A stretch of DNA of 64,000 nt from Cristatella mucedo (Eukaryota > Bryozoa > Phylactolaemata > Cristatellidae), in the NCBI GenBank assembly GCA_009760855.2, contig WPIO01000357.1, positions 1-64,000 of the forward strand. Reading direction: 5' to 3'. The notes below the pieces were generated by a model. It was not told the origin of the DNA. It saw only the letters and a program-made list of their open reading frames with translations, and made no database searches. The first letter of the stretch is position 1; each line of letters opens with the position of its first letter. The position numbers and the translations under genes are program-made. This document shows positions 12,305-25,691 of the stretch, piece by piece.

Positions 12305-15300
12305 TCAGCTTGTCGGAACGTTCAGTAGCTGGCAGCTGAGTGCTGCAACTTGTTTTAGTCCATTACCACTTAAATAGATCATTTCGCACGAGTTCGCTGT
12401 AATTAGCGGAATACTTTTACACTTCAAATTCTCTCGTCGTACCGTGCGGTAGCTTGCAGCAGAGTGCTGCACCTTGTTAAAAGCCATTCGCACTTGACTA
12501 ACTCATTTCGTACGAGCTAGCAGCTGATCGCCGAATATCTCGAAATTTTAAATCTGCTCGTAGCAGCGTGCGGTAGCTGGCAGCAGAGCTGCACCTATTT
12601 TTAGGCCATTCGAACTTGAATATCTCATTTCGCACGAGTTCGCTGCAGATCGCGGAATATATTCACACTTTAAATCAGCTCGTCGAAGTGTGCGGTCACT
12701 TGGTGCAGAATGCTACACCTTGCTTTAAGCAACTTGCACTTCAATGATTCATTTCGCACGAGTTCGCAGCAGATTGCGAAATATTTACAAACTTTTAATC
12801 TGCTCGTCAGAGCCTGCGGTAGCTTGGAGCAGAGTGCTGCACCTTGCTTGAGGCCATTCGCACATGAATAGATCATTTCAATCGAGTTCGCAGCAGATCG
12901 CGGAATTTCTATACGATTCAAACCTGCTCGTGGCAGCATGCGGTAGCTTGCAGCAGAGTGCTGTACCTTGTTTTAAGCCATTCGCACTTGAAAAACTCAT
13001 TTCGCTCGAGTTGGCAGCAGTTCGCGGAATATGTAGACACTTCAAATCTGCTCATCGGAGCGTGTGGTAGCTTGCAGCAGAGTGCTGCACCTTTCTTTAA
13101 GCTATTCGCACTTCAATAATTCATTTCGCACGAGTTCGCAGCAGATCGCGGATGATCTACACACTTTTAATCTGCTCGTCGGAGCATGCGGTAGCTTGCA
13201 GAAGAGCGATGCAATTTGTTTAAACCATTCGCACTTGAATGACTCATTTCGCACGAGTTGGCAGCAGATCCCCGAATATTGTTACACTGAAAATCTGCCC
13301 GTTGGAGCGTGCGGTAGCTGGCAGCAGAGTGATGCAATTTGTTTTAAGCTCCGTGCACTTAAATAACTCATTTCGCAAGACCTCGCAGCCGATCGCGGAA
13401 TATCTAGAAACTTCAAATCCCCTCGTCGCAGCGTGCAGTAACAGGCAGCAGACTCATGCAAATTGATTTAAGCCATTCGCACTTGAATTACTCATTTCGC
13501 ACGAGCTGGCAGCAGATCGCAGAATACCTAGACACTTCAAATCTGCTCGTCGCAGCGTGCAATAGCTGGCAGCAGAGTGGTTTAATTTAGTTTAAGCCAT
13601 TCGAACTTGAATAAGTCATTTCGCACGAGTTCGCAGCAGATCACCGAATATTTTCTCGCTTCAAATCAGCTCGTCGCAGTGTGAGGTCGCTGGGTGCAGA
13701 GTGCTGCTCCTTGCTTTAAGCAACTTGCACTTCAATAATTCGTTTCGCACGAGTTCGCAGCAGATTGCGGAACGTTTACACACTTATAATCAGCTCGTCG
13801 GAGCATGAGGTAACTTGCAGAAAAAGTGATGCAATTTTTTTTTAACCATTCGAACTTGAATGACTCATTTCGCACGAGTTCGCAGCAGATCGTAGAATAT
13901 CTACAAACTTTAAATCTGCTTATTGGAGCGTGCGGCAGCTGGCGGTTGAGTGCCACATCTTGTTTTAAGCCATTCGTTCTTGAATACCTCATTTCGCACG
14001 AATTCGCAGCAGATCGCGGATTATCCACACACTTTGAATCTTCTTGACAAACTGCACTGTAGCTCACAGCAGAGTGCTGCACCTTCTTTTGGGCTATTCG
14101 CAATTGAATAACTCATTTCGTTCGAGTTCGCAGCATTTCGCAGAATATGTAGACACTTTTTATCTGCTCGTCGGAGCGTGTGCGAGCTGACAGAAGGTTG
14201 ATGCAATTTCTTTTAAGCCATTAGCACTTGAATAACTCTTTTCGCACGACTTCGCAGCAGATCGAGGAATATCTACAGACTTTCAATCAGCTTGTTGGAA
14301 CGTGCAGTAGCTGGCAGCTGAGTGCTGCACCTTGTTTTAGTCCATTCGCACTTAAATAGGTCATTTCGCACAAGTTCGCTGCAGCTTGCGGAATATTTTA
14401 CACTTCAAATCTGCTTGTCGTACCGTGCGGTAGCTGGCAGCAGAGTACTGCACCTTGTTAAAAGCCATTCGCACTTGACTAACTCATTTCGTACGAGCTA
14501 GCAGCTGATCGCCGAATATCTAGAAATATCAAATCTGCTCGTCGCAGCGTGCAGTAGCTGGCAGCAGAGTGCTGCACCTTTTTTTAGGCAATTCGAACTT
14601 GAATGACTCATTTCGCACGTGTTCGCAGCAGATCGCGGAATATTTTCATACTTCAAATTAGCCCGTCGCAGTGTGACGTCGCTGGGTGCAGAGTACTGCA
14701 CCTTGCTTCAAGCAACTTGCACTTCAATAATTCGTTTAGCACGACTTCGCTGCAGATTGCGGAATATTTACACACTTTTAATCAGCTCGTCGGAGCATGC
14801 GGTAGCTTACAGAAGAGTGCTGCACCTTCCTTGAGGCCATTCGCACATGAATAGATCATTTTGATCGAGTTCGCAGCAGATCGCGGAATATCTACACGAT
14901 TCAAACCTGCTCGTGGCAACATGCGGTAGCTGGCAGCACAGTGCTGCACCTTGTTTTAAGCCATTTGCAATTGAAAAACTCCTGTCGCTCGATTTGGCAG
15001 CAGTTCGCGGAAAATGTATACACTTCAAATCTGCTCGTCGGAGCGTGCGGTAGCTGGCAGCAGAGTGCTGCACCTTTCTTTAAGCTATTCGCACTTCTAT
15101 AATTCATTTCGCACGAGTTCGCAGCAGATCGCGGATAATCTGCACACTTTTAATCTGCTCGTCGGAGCATGGGGTAGCTTGCAGAAGAGTGATGCTATTC
15201 GCTTTAAGCCATTCGCATTTGGATAACTCATTTCGCACGAGTTCGCAGCAGATTGTTGAATATCTACACTTTAAATCTGCTTGTCGGAGCGTGCGGTAGC

Positions 15301-15648
15301 TGGCAGCTGAGTGCCGCACATTGTTTTAATCCATTCGCACTTGAATACCTCAGTTCGCACGACTTCTCGGCAGATCGCGGATTATCTACACACTTTAAAT
15401 CTCCTTGACACACCGTGCTGTACCTCGCAGCAGAGTGCTGCACCTTCTCTTAGGCTATTCGCAATTGAATAACTTATTTCGTTCGAGTTCGCAGCAGTTC
15501 GCGGAACATGTAGACACTTTTAATCTGCTCGTCGTGTGCGTGTGAGAGGTGACAGAAGGTTGATGCAATTTGTTTTAAGCCATTAGCACCCTAATAACTC
15601 TTTTCGCACGACTTCGCAGCAGATCGTGGAATATCTACAGACTTTCAA
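12305..15648 (+). repeat. HOR A copy 2 (27 monomers)
   Basis: Full unit of 3344 bp. In its first few monomers it still carries variants shared with copy 1 (the TGTAATTAGCGGAATAC monomer near 12400). The rest matches the later copies almost base for base. It shares TTTTGATCGAG (near 14860) with copy 3 only. Confidence 0.92.
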
Positions 15649-18600
15649 TCAGCTTGTCGGAACGTGCAGTAGCTGGCAGCTGAGTGCTGCAACTTGTTTT
15701 AGTCCATTCCCACTTAAATAGATCATTTCGCACGAGTTCGCTGTAAATCTCGGAATACTTTTACACTTCAAATCTGCTCGTCGTACCGTGTAGTAGCTTG
15801 CAGCAGAGTGCTGCACCTTGTTAAAAGCCATTCGCACTTGACTAACTCATTTCGTACGAGCTAGCAGCTGATCGCCGAATATCTCGAAATTTTAAATCTG
15901 CTCGTAGCAGCGTGCGGTAGCTGGCAGCAGAGCTGCACCTATTTTTAGGCCATTCGAACTTGAATATCTCATTTCGCACGAGTTCGCTGCAGATCGCGGA
16001 ATATATTCACACTTTAAATCAGCTCGTCGAAGTGTGCGGTCACTTGGTGCAGAATGCTACACCTTGCTTTAAGCAACTTGCACTTCAATGATTCATTTCG
16101 CACGAGTTCGCAGCAGATTGCGAAATATTTACAAACTTTTAATCTGCTCGTCAGAGCCTGCGGTAGCTTGGAGCAGAGTGCTGCACCTTGCTTGAGGCCA
16201 TTCGCACATGAATAGATCATTTCAATCGAGTTCGCAGCAGATCGCGGAATTTCTATACGATTCAAACCTGCTCGTGGCAGCATGCGGTAGCTTGCAGCAG
16301 AGTGCTGTACCTTGTTTTAAGCCATTCGCACTTGAAAAACTCATTTCGCTCGAGTTGGCAGCAGTTCGCGGAATATGTAGACACTTCAAATCTGCTCATC
16401 GGAGCGTGTGGTAGCTTGCAGCAGAGTGCTGCACCTTTCTTTAAGCTATTCGCACTTCAATAATTCATTTCGCACGAGTTCGCAGCAGATCGCGGATGAT
16501 CTACACACTTTTAATCTGCTCGTCGGAGCATGCGGTAGCTTGCAGAAGAGCGATGCAATTTGTTTAAACCATTCGCACTTGAATGACTCATTTCGCACGA
16601 GTTGGCAGCAGATCCCCGAATATTGTTACACTGAAAATCTGCCCGTTGGAGCGTGCGGTAGCTGGCAGCAGAGTGATGCAATTTGTTTTAAGCTCCGTGC
16701 ACTTAAATAACTCATTTCGCAAGACCTCGCAGCCGATCGCGGAATATCTAGAAACTTCAAATCCCCTCGTCGCAGCGTGCAGTAACAGGCAGCAGACTCA
16801 TGCAAATTGATTTAAGCCATTCGCACTTGAATTACTCATTTCGCACGAGCTGGCAGCAGATCGCAGAATACCTAGACACTTCAAATCTGCTCGTCGCAGC
16901 GTGCAATAGCTGGCAGCAGAGTGGTTTAATTTAGTTTAAGCCATTCGAACTTGAATAAGTCATTTTTCGCACGAGTTCGCAGCAGATCACCGAATATTTT
17001 CTCGCTTCAAATCAGCTCGTCGCAGTGTGAGGTCGCTGGGTGCAGAGTGCTGCTCCTTGCTTTAAGCAACTTGCACTTCAATAATTCGTTTCGCACGAGT
17101 TCGCAGCAGATTGCGGAACGTTTACACACTTATAATCAGCTCGTCGGAGCATGAGGTAACTTGCAGAAAAAGTGATGCAATTTTTTTTTTAACCATTCGA
17201 ACTTGAATGACTCATTTCGCACGAGTTCGCAGCAGATCGTAGAATATCTACAAACTTTAAATCTGCTTATTGGAGCGTGCGGCAGCTGGCGGTTGAGTGC
17301 CACATCTTGTTTTAAGCCATTCGTTCTTGAATACCTCATTTCGCACGAATTCGCAGCAGATCGCGGATTATCCACACACTTTGAATCTTCTTGACAAACT
17401 GCACTGTAGCTCACAGCAGAGTGCTGCACCTTCTTTTGGGCTATTCGCAATTGAATAACTCATTTCGTTCGAGTTCGCAGCATTTCGCAGAATATGTAGA
17501 CACTTTTTATCTGCTCGTCGGAGCGTGTGCGAGCTGACAGAAGGTTGATGCAATTTCTTTTAAGCCATTAGCACTTGAATAACTCTTTTCGCACGACTTC
17601 GCAGCAGATCGAGGAATATCTACAGACTTTCAATCAGCTTGTTGGAACGTGCAGTAGCTGGCAGCTGAGTGCTGCACCTTGTTTTAGTCCATTCGCACTT
17701 AAATAGGTCATTTCGCACAAGTTCGCTGCAGCTTGCGGAATATTTTACACTTCAAATCTGCTTGTCGTACCGTGCGGTAGCTGGCAGCAGAGTACTGCAC
17801 CTTGTTAAAAGCCATTCGCACTTGACTAACTCATTTCGTACGAGCTAGCAGCTGATCGCCGAATATCTAGAAATATCAAATCTGCTCGTCGCAGCGTGCA
17901 GTAGCTGGCAGCAGAGTGCTGCACCTTTTTTTAGGCAATTCGAACTTGAATGACTCATTTCGCACGTGTTCGCAGCAGATCGCGGAATATTTTCATACTT
18001 CAAATTAGCCCGTCGCAGTGTGACGTCGCTGGGTGCAGAGTACTGCACCTTGCTTCAAGCAACTTGCACTTCAATAATTCGTTTAGCACGACTTCGCTGC
18101 AGATTGCGGAATATTTACACACTTTTAATCAGCTCGTCGGAGCATGCGGTAGCTTACAGAAGAGTGCTGCACCTTCCTTGAGGCCATTCGCACATGAATA
18201 GATCATTTTGATCGAGTTCGCAGCAGATCGCGGAATATCTACACGATTCAAACCTGCTCGTGGCAACATGCGGTAGCTGGCAGCACAGTGCTGCACCTTG
18301 TTTTAAGCCATTTGCAATTGAAAAAAACTCCTGTCGCTCGATTTGGCAGCAGATCGCGGAAAATGTATACACTTCATATCTGCTCGTCGGAGCGTGCGGT
18401 AGCTGGCAGCAGAGTGCTGCACCTTTCTTTAAGCTATTCGCACTTCTATAATTCATTTCGCACGAGTTCGCAGCAGATCGCGGATAATCTGCACACTTTT
18501 AATCTGCTCGTCGGAGCATGGGGTAGCTTGCAGAAGAGTGATGCTATTCGCTTTAAGCCATTCGCATTTGGATAACTCATTTCGCACGAGTTCGCAGCAG

Positions 18601-18996
18601 ATTGTTGAATATCTACACTTTAAATCTGCTTGTCGGAGCGTGCGGTAGCTGGCAGCTGAGTGCCGCACATTGTTTTAATCCATTCGCACTTGAATACCTC
18701 AGTTCGCACGACTTCTCGGCAGATCGCGGATTATCTACACACTTTAAATCTCCTTGACACACCGTGCTGTACCTCGCAGCAGAGTGCTGCACCTTCTCTT
18801 AGGCTATTCGCAATTGAATAACTTATTTCGTTCGAGTTCGCAGCAGTTCGCGGAACATGTAGACACTTTTAATCTGCTCGTCGGTGCGTGTGAGAGGTGA
18901 CAGAAGGTTGATGCAATTTGTTTTAAGCCATTAGCACCCTAATAACTCTTTTCGCACGACTTCGCAGCAGATCGTGGAATATCTACAGACTTTCAA
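15649..18996 (+). repeat. HOR A copy 3 (27 monomers)
   Basis: Full unit of 3348 bp, nearly identical to copies 4 to 6 in monomer order and variants. It shares TTTTGATCGAG (near 18208) with copy 2. It has extra single T or A bases at homopolymers (for example near 16964, 17180 and 18320), which break and shift the spurious open frames. Confidence 0.93.
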
Positions 18997-21900
18997 TCAG
19001 CTTGTCGGAACGTGCAGTAGCTGGCAGCTGAGTGCTGCAACTTGTTTTAGTCCATTCCCACTTAAATAGATCATTTCGCACGAGTTCGCTGTAAATCTCG
19101 GAATACTTTTACACTTCAAATCTGCTCGTCGTACCGTGTAGTAGCTTGCAGCAGAGTGCTGCACCTTGTTAAAAGCCATTCGCACTTGACTAACTCATTT
19201 CGTACGAGCTAGCAGCTGATCGCCGAATATCTCGAAATTTTAAATCTGCTCGTAGCAGCGTGCGGTAGCTGGCAGCAGAGCTGCACCTATTTTTTAGGCC
19301 ATTCGAACTTGAATATCTCATTTCGCACGAGTTCGCTGCAGATCGCGGAATATATTCACACTTTAAATCAGCTCGTCGAAGTGTGCGGTCACTTGGTGCA
19401 GAATGCTACACCTTGCTTTAAGCAACTTGCACTTCAATGATTCATTTCGCACGAGTTCGCAGCAGATTGCGAAATATTTACAAACTTTTAATCTGCTCGT
19501 CAGAGCCTGCGGTAGCTTGGAGCAGAGTGCTGCACCTTGCTTGAGGCCATTCGCACATGAATAGATCATTTCAATCGAGTTCGCAGCAGATCGCGGAATT
19601 TCTATACGATTCAAACCTGCTCGTGGCAGCATGCGGTAGCTTGCAGCAGAGTGCTGTACCTTGTTTTAAGCCATTCGCACTTGAAAAACTCATTTCGCTC
19701 GAGTTGGCAGCAGTTCGCGGAATATGTAGACACTTCAAATCTGCTCATCGGAGCGTGTGGTAGCTTGCAGCAGAGTGCTGCACCTTTCTTTAAGCTATTC
19801 GCACTTCAATAATTCATTTCGCACGAGTTCGCAGCAGATCGCGGATGATCTACACACTTTTAATCTGCTCGTCGGAGCATGCGGTAGCTTGCAGAAGAGC
19901 GATGCAATTTGTTTAAACCATTCGCACTTGAATGACTCATTTCGCACGAGTTGGCAGCAGATCCCCGAATATTGTTACACTGAAAATCTGCCCGTTGGAG
20001 CGTGCGGTAGCTGGCAGCAGAGTGATGCAATTTGTTTTAAGCTCCGTGCACTTAAATAACTCATTTCGCAAGACCTCGCAGCCGATCGCGGAATATCTAG
20101 AAACTTCAAATCCCCTCGTCGCAGCGTGCAGTAACAGGCAGCAGACTCATGCAAATTGATTTAAGCCATTCGCACTTGAATTACTCATTTCGCACGAGCT
20201 GGCAGCAGATCGCAGAATACCTAGACACTTCAAATCTGCTCGTCGCAGCGTGCAATAGCTGGCAGCAGAGTGGTTTAATTTAGTTTAAGCCATTCGAACT
20301 TGAATAAGTCATTTCGCACGAGTTCGCAGCAGATCACCGAATATTTTCTCGCTTCAAATCAGCTCGTCGCAGTGTGAGGTCGCTGGGTGCAGAGTGCTGC
20401 TCCTTGCTTTAAGCAACTTGCACTTCAATAATTCGTTTCGCACGAGTTCGCAGCAGATTGCGGAACGTTTACACACTTATAATCAGCTCGTCGGAGCATG
20501 AGGTAACTTGCAGAAAAAGTGATGCAATTTTTTTTTAACCATTCGAACTTGAATGACTCATTTCGCACGAGTTCGCAGCAGATCGTAGAATATCTACAAA
20601 CTTTAAATCTGCTTATTGGAGCGTGCGGCAGCTGGCGGTTGAGTGCCACATCTTGTTTTAAGCCATTCGTTCTTGAATACCTCATTTCGCACGAATTCGC
20701 AGCAGATCGCGGATTATCCACACACTTTGAATCTTCTTGACAAACTGCACTGTAGCTCACAGCAGAGTGCTGCACCTTCTTTTGGGCTATTCGCAATTGA
20801 ATAACTCATTTCGTTCGAGTTCGCAGCATTTCGCAGAATATGTAGACACTTTTTATCTGCTCGTCGGAGCGTGTGCGAGCTGACAGAAGGTTGATGCAAT
20901 TTCTTTTAAGCCATTAGCACTTGAATAACTCTTTTCGCACGACTTCGCAGCAGATCGAGGAATATCTACAGACTTTCAATCAGCTTGTTGGAACGTGCAG
21001 TAGCTGGCAGCTGAGTGCTGCACCTTGTTTTAGTCCATTCGCACTTAAATAGGTCATTTCGCACAAGTTCGCTGCAGCTTGCGGAATATTTTACACTTCA
21101 AATCTGCTTGTCGTACCGTGCGGTAGCTGGCAGCAGAGTACTGCACCTTGTTAAAAGCCATTCGCACTTGACTAACTCATTTCGTACGAGCTAGCAGCTG
21201 ATCGCCGAATATCTAGAAATATCAAATCTGCTCGTCGCAGCGTGCAGTAGCTGGCAGCAGAGTGCTGCACCTTTTTTTAGGCAATTCGAACTTGAATGAC
21301 TCATTTCGCACGTGTTCGCAGCAGATCGCGGAATATTTTCATACTTCAAATTAGCCCGTCGCAGTGTGACGTCGCTGGGTGCAGAGTACTGCACCTTGCT
21401 TCAAGCAACTTGCACTTCAATAATTCGTTTAGCACGACTTCGCTGCAGATTGCGGAATATTTACACACTTTTAATCAGCTCGTCGGAGCATGCGGTAGCT
21501 TACAGAAGAGTGCTGCACCTTCCTTGAGGCCATTCGCACATGAATAGATCATTTTAATCGAGTTCGCAGCAGATCGCGGAATATCTACACGATTCAAACC
21601 TGCTCGTGGCAACATGCGGTAGCTGGCAGCACAGTGCTGCACCTTGTTTTAAGCCATTTGCAATTGAAAAAACTCCTGTCGCTCGATTTGGCAGCAGTTC
21701 GCGGAAAATGTATACACTTCAAATCTGCTCGTCGGAGCGTGCGGTAGCTGGCAGCAGAGTGCTGCACCTTTCTTTAAGCTATTCGCACTTCTATAATTCA
21801 TTTCGCACGAGTTCGCAGCAGATCGCGGATAATCTGCACACTTTTAATCTGCTCGTCGGAGCATGGGGTAGCTTGCAGAAGAGTGATGCTATTCGCTTTA

Positions 21901-22341
21901 AGCCATTCGCATTTGGATAACTCATTTCGCACGAGTTCGCAGCAGATTGTTGAATATCTACACTTTAAATCTGCTTGTCGGAGCGTGCGGTAGCTGGCAG
22001 CTGAGTGCCGCACATTGTTTTAATCCATTCGCACTTGAATACCTCAGTTCGCACGACTTCTCGGCAGATCGCGGATTATCTACACACTTTAAATCTCCTT
22101 GACACACCGTGCTGTACCTCGCAGCAGAGTGCTGCACCTTCTCTTAGGCTATTCGCAATTGAATAACTTATTTCGTTCGAGTTCGCAGCAGTTCGCGGAA
22201 CATGTAGACACTTTTAATCTGCTCGTCGGTGCGTGTGAGAGGTGACAGAAGGTTGATGCAATTTGTTTTAAGCCATTAGCACCCTAATAACTCTTTTCGC
22301 ACGACTTCGCAGCAGATCGTGGAATATCTACAGACTTTCAA
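18997..22341 (+). repeat. HOR A copy 4 (27 monomers)
   Basis: Full unit of 3345 bp, nearly identical to copy 3. It has TTTTAATCGAG (near 21552), the state also found in the leading partial unit and in copies 5, 6 and 8. Confidence 0.93.
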
Positions 22342-25300
22342 TCAGCTTGTCGGAACGTGCAGTAGCTGGCAGCTGAGTGCTGCAACTTGTTTTAGTCCAT
22401 TCCCACTTAAATAGATCATTTCGCACGAGTTCGCTGTAAATCTCGGAATACTTTTACACTTCAAATCTGCTCGTCGTACCGTGTAGTAGCTTGCAGCAGA
22501 GTGCTGCACCTTGTTAAAAGCCATTCGCACTTGACTAACTCATTTCGTACGAGCTAGCAGCTGATCGCCGAATATCTCGAAATTTTAAATCTGCTCGTAG
22601 CAGCGTGCGGTAGCTGGCAGCAGAGCTGCACCTATTTTTAGGCCATTCGAACTTGAATATCTCATTTCGCACGAGTTCGCTGCAGATCGCGGAATATATT
22701 CACACTTTAAATCAGCTCGTCGAAGTGTGCGGTCACTTGGTGCAGAATGCTACACCTTGCTTTAAGCAACTTGCACTTCAATGATTCATTTCGCACGAGT
22801 TCGCAGCAGATTGCGAAATATTTACAAACTTTTAATCTGCTCGTCAGAGCCTGCGGTAGCTTGGAGCAGAGTGCTGCACCTTGCTTGAGGCCATTCGCAC
22901 ATGAATAGATCATTTCAATCGAGTTCGCAGCAGATCGCGGAATTTCTATACGATTCAAACCTGCTCGTGGCAGCATGCGGTAGCTTGCAGCAGAGTGCTG
23001 TACCTTGTTTTAAGCCATTCGCACTTGAAAAACTCATTTCGCTCGAGTTGGCAGCAGTTCGCGGAATATGTAGACACTTCAAATCTGCTCATCGGAGCGT
23101 GTGGTAGCTTGCAGCAGAGTGCTGCACCTTTCTTTAAGCTATTCGCACTTCAATAATTCATTTCGCACGAGTTCGCAGCAGATCGCGGATGATCTACACA
23201 CTTTTAATCTGCTCGTCGGAGCATGCGGTAGCTTGCAGAAGAGCGATGCAATTTGTTTAAACCATTCGCACTTGAATGACTCATTTCGCACGAGTTGGCA
23301 GCAGATCCCCGAATATTGTTACACTGAAAATCTGCCCGTTGGAGCGTGCGGTAGCTGGCAGCAGAGTGATGCAATTTGTTTTAAGCTCCGTGCACTTAAA
23401 TAACTCATTTCGCAAGACCTCGCAGCCGATCGCGGAATATCTAGAAACTTCAAATCCCCTCGTCGCAGCGTGCAGTAACAGGCAGCAGACTCATGCAAAT
23501 TGATTTAAGCCATTCGCACTTGAATTACTCATTTCGCACGAGCTGGCAGCAGATCGCAGAATACCTAGACACTTCAAATCTGCTCGTCGCAGCGTGCAAT
23601 AGCTGGCAGCAGAGTGGTTTAATTTAGTTTAAGCCATTCGAACTTGAATAAGTCATTTCGCACGAGTTCGCAGCAGATCACCGAATATTTTCTCGCTTCA
23701 AATCAGCTCGTCGCAGTGTGAGGTCGCTGGGTGCAGAGTGCTGCTCCTTGCTTTAAGCAACTTGCACTTCAATAATTCGTTTTCGCACGAGTTCGCAGCA
23801 GATTGCGGAACGTTTACACACTTATAATCAGCTCGTCGGAGCATGAGGTAACTTGCAGAAAAAGTGATGCAATTTTTTTTTAACCATTCGAACTTGAATG
23901 ACTCATTTCGCACGAGTTCGCAGCAGATCGTAGAATATCTACAAACTTTAAATCTGCTTATTGGAGCGTGCGGCAGCTGGCGGTTTGAGTGCCACATCTT
24001 GTTTTAAGCCATTCGTTCTTGAATACCTCATTTCGCACGAATTCGCAGCAGATCGCGGATTATCCACACACTTTGAATCTTCTTGACAAACTGCACTGTA
24101 GCTCACAGCAGAGTGCTGCACCTTCTTTTGGGCTATTCGCAATTGAATAACTCATTTCGTTCGAGTTCGCAGCATTTCGCAGAATATGTAGACACTTTTT
24201 TATCTGCTCGTCGGAGCGTGTGCGAGCTGACAGAAGGTTGATGCAATTTCTTTTAAGCCATTAGCACTTGAATAACTCTTTTCGCACGACTTCGCAGCAG
24301 ATCGAGGAATATCTACAGACTTTCAATCAGCTTGTTGGAACGTGCAGTAGCTGGCAGCTGAGTGCTGCACCTTGTTTTAGTCCATTCGCACTTAAATAGG
24401 TCATTTCGCACAAGTTCGCTGCAGCTTGCGGAATATTTTACACTTCAAATCTGCTTGTCGTACCGTGCGGTAGCTGGCAGCAGAGTACTGCACCTTGTTA
24501 AAAGCCATTCGCACTTGACTAACTCATTTCGTACGAGCTAGCAGCTGATCGCCGAATATCTAGAAATATCAAATCTGCTCGTCGCAGCGTGCAGTAGCTG
24601 GCAGCAGAGTGCTGCACCTTTTTTTAGGCAATTCGAACTTGAATGACTCATTTTCGCACGTGTTCGCAGCAGATCGCGGAATATTTTCATACTTCAAATT
24701 AGCCCGTCGCAGTGTGACGTCGCTGGGTGCAGAGTACTGCACCTTGCTTCAAGCAACTTGCACTTCAATAATTCGTTTTAGCACGACTTCGCTGCAGATT
24801 GCGGAATATTTACACACTTTTAATCAGCTCGTCGGAGCATGCGGTAGCTTACAGAAGAGTGCTGCACCTTCCTTGAGGCCATTCGCACATGAATAGATCA
24901 TTTTTAATCGAGTTCGCAGCAGATCGCGGAATATCTACACGATTCAAACCTGCTCGTGGCAACATGCGGTAGCTGGCAGCACAGTGCTGCACCTTGTTTT
25001 AAGCCATTTGCATTTGAAAAACTCCTGTCGCTCGATTTGGCAGCAGTTCGCGGAAAATGTATACACTTCAAATCTGCTCGTCGGAGCGTGCGGTAGCTGG
25101 CAGCAGAGTGCTGCACCTTTCTTTAAGCTATTCGCACTTCTATAATTCATTTCGCACGAGTTCGCAGCAGATCGCGGATAATCTGCACACTTTTAATCTG
25201 CTCGTCGGAGCATGGGGTAGCTTGCAGAAGAGTGATGCTATTCGCTTTAAGCCATTCGCATTTGGATAACTCATTTCGCACGAGTTCGCAGCAGATTGTT

Positions 25301-25691
25301 GAATATCTACACTTTAAATCTGCTTGTCGGAGCGTGCGGTAGCTGGCAGCTGAGTGCCGCACATTGTTTTAATCCATTCGCACTTGAATACCTCAGTTCG
25401 CACGACTTCTCGGCAGATCGCGGATTATCTACACACTTTAAATCTCCTTGACACACCGTGCTGTACCTCGCAGCAGAGTGCTGCACCTTCTCTTAGGCTA
25501 TTCGCAATTGAATAACTTATTTCGTTCGAGTTCGCAGCAGTTCGCGGAACATGTAGACACTTTTAATCTGCTCGTCGGTGCGTGTGAGAGGTGACAGAAG
25601 GTTGATGCAATTTGTTTTTAAGCCATTAGCACCCTAATAACTCTTTTCGCACGACTTCGCAGCAGATCGTGGAATATCTACAGACTTTCAA
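22342..25691 (+). repeat. HOR A copy 5 (27 monomers)
   Basis: Full unit of 3350 bp. Several one-base homopolymer gains (near 23780, 23985, 24200, 24652, 24778, 24903 and 25618) account for the slight excess length. Monomer order is unchanged. Confidence 0.93.

Noticed and set aside
14291-14307. CENP-B-box-like stretch CTTGTTGGAACGTG and its relatives around CTCGTCGGAGCGTGC
   Set aside because: It resembles part of the box (GTTGGAA then CG), but the required TTCG and CGGG core bases and their spacing are not met in the copies I checked. A systematic scan allowing no core mismatch would be decisive.
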